Shown: piece after piece, positions 42,164 to 42,301 of the stretch
Numbering within the stretch: the stretch's first letter is position 1
How the letters are laid out: the number at the start of each line of letters is the position of its first letter
Origin: Clostridiales bacterium UBA1770
GTDB lineage: Bacteria > Bacillota > Clostridia > Oscillospirales > CAG-272
NCBI GenBank assembly: GCA_002315325.1
Contig: DCGU01000091.1
Coordinates: 1-42,301, forward strand
Direction: 5' to 3'
DNA: 42,301 nt
Program-made: the position numbers and the translations under genes
Notes under the pieces: model-generated
The model's database searches: none
The model's input: only the letters and a program-made list of their open reading frames with translations
What the model was told of the DNA's origin: nothing

Positions 42164-42301
42164 ATGCGATACGAAAAAATCCCATTGGATGATATTCCGT
42201 ACTGTTCGGTACAGGACCCGGACACGTATCTGGCTGTATATGCACCGGACGCGGTCGACAAAACGCCGCGCACTGCCATTCTCGTCCTGCCGGGCGGCGG
42301 G
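42164..42301 (+). CDS. Alpha/beta-hydrolase, 5' part only
   Basis: 46 codons before the window ends. MRYEKIPLDDIPYCSVQDPD is followed by ILVLPGGG, the first beta strand and the oxyanion-hole GGG of the acetylesterase / BD-FAE type of alpha/beta-hydrolases. The nucleophile and the rest lie beyond the edge. GGAGA ribosome site 8 nt before the ATG; third gene of the GH106-like operon. Removal of acetyl groups from the glycan is a reasonable guess. Confidence 0.65.
   Translation, partial: MRYEKIPLDDIPYCSVQDPDTYLAVYAPDAVDKTPRTAILVLPGGG

Overview
The window looks like the chromosome of an uncultured gut-type Gram-positive bacterium, most likely a Clostridia (Firmicutes) lineage. The basis is consensus TTGACA/TATAAT promoters, strong AGGAGG-like ribosome sites, a GlnPQ-like binding-protein/permease fusion, a TipAL-like MerR regulator, and a phage-type polyvalent-protein relic of a kind common in Clostridia. 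This assignment is inferred from gene style, not from a marker gene. No rRNA, tRNA, CRISPR or intact mobile element was seen.

Layout. (1) 1-1.5 kb: a truncated, visibly more A+T-rich phage/ICE polyvalent protein (ART-PolyVal end) between two copies of a 17-bp repeat. (2) 1.6-3.8 kb: a MerR/TipAL regulator with a textbook 19-bp-spacer promoter, then a convergent AGCS amino-acid:cation symporter with a long structured leader. (3) 4.2-21.6 kb: a glycan-degradation island. It has one plus-strand GH106-like enzyme, then a long minus-strand series: GH38 alpha-mannosidase, GH127 beta-L-arabinofuranosidase, BNR sialidase-like protein, frameshifted parallel beta-helix (GH141-like) protein, DUF4838 protein, PL11-like beta-propeller, Gfo/Idh/MocA oxidoreductase, an internally deleted glycosidase remnant and a TIM-barrel GH-like protein. 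None has a recognisable signal peptide, so digestion is probably intracellular. (4) 21.8-25.9 kb: an unusual XRE-HTH::sialidase-propeller fusion, divergent from an amino-sugar kinase-like gene and two SIS-domain genes, with a perfect 19-bp palindrome between the promoters. (5) 26-29.9 kb: an amino-acid-type ABC transporter (binding protein fused to permease, ATPase with an extra C-terminal domain), a small unknown protein and a lipoprotein. (6) 29.9-36.3 kb: a four-gene signalling operon with three related metallo-beta-lactamase (MBL) domains: one alone, one fused to a membrane class III adenylate cyclase, and one fused to GAF and HD-GYP domains. A CAT/condensation-fold acyltransferase gene is also in the operon. 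(7) 36.5-37.9 kb: an E2-like acyltransferase-fold protein and a PNPOx-like flavoprotein. (8) 38.1-42.3 kb: a second GH106-like enzyme, an FAD-dependent oxidoreductase and the start of an alpha/beta-hydrolase.

Working model. Branched plant or host glycans carrying rhamnose, arabinose, mannose or amino sugars are imported by a transporter outside the window and taken apart in the cytoplasm. The XRE-sialidase fusion is a good candidate for a regulator that uses a glycosidase-derived propeller as its sugar sensor. The MBL/cyclase/HD-GYP operon is the best candidate for an undescribed system. All catalytic residues of the cyclase and the HD-GYP domain are present, and the GAF domain keeps most of the NKFDE signature known from cyclic-nucleotide-binding GAF domains, so cAMP made by one protein could control second-messenger hydrolysis by another.
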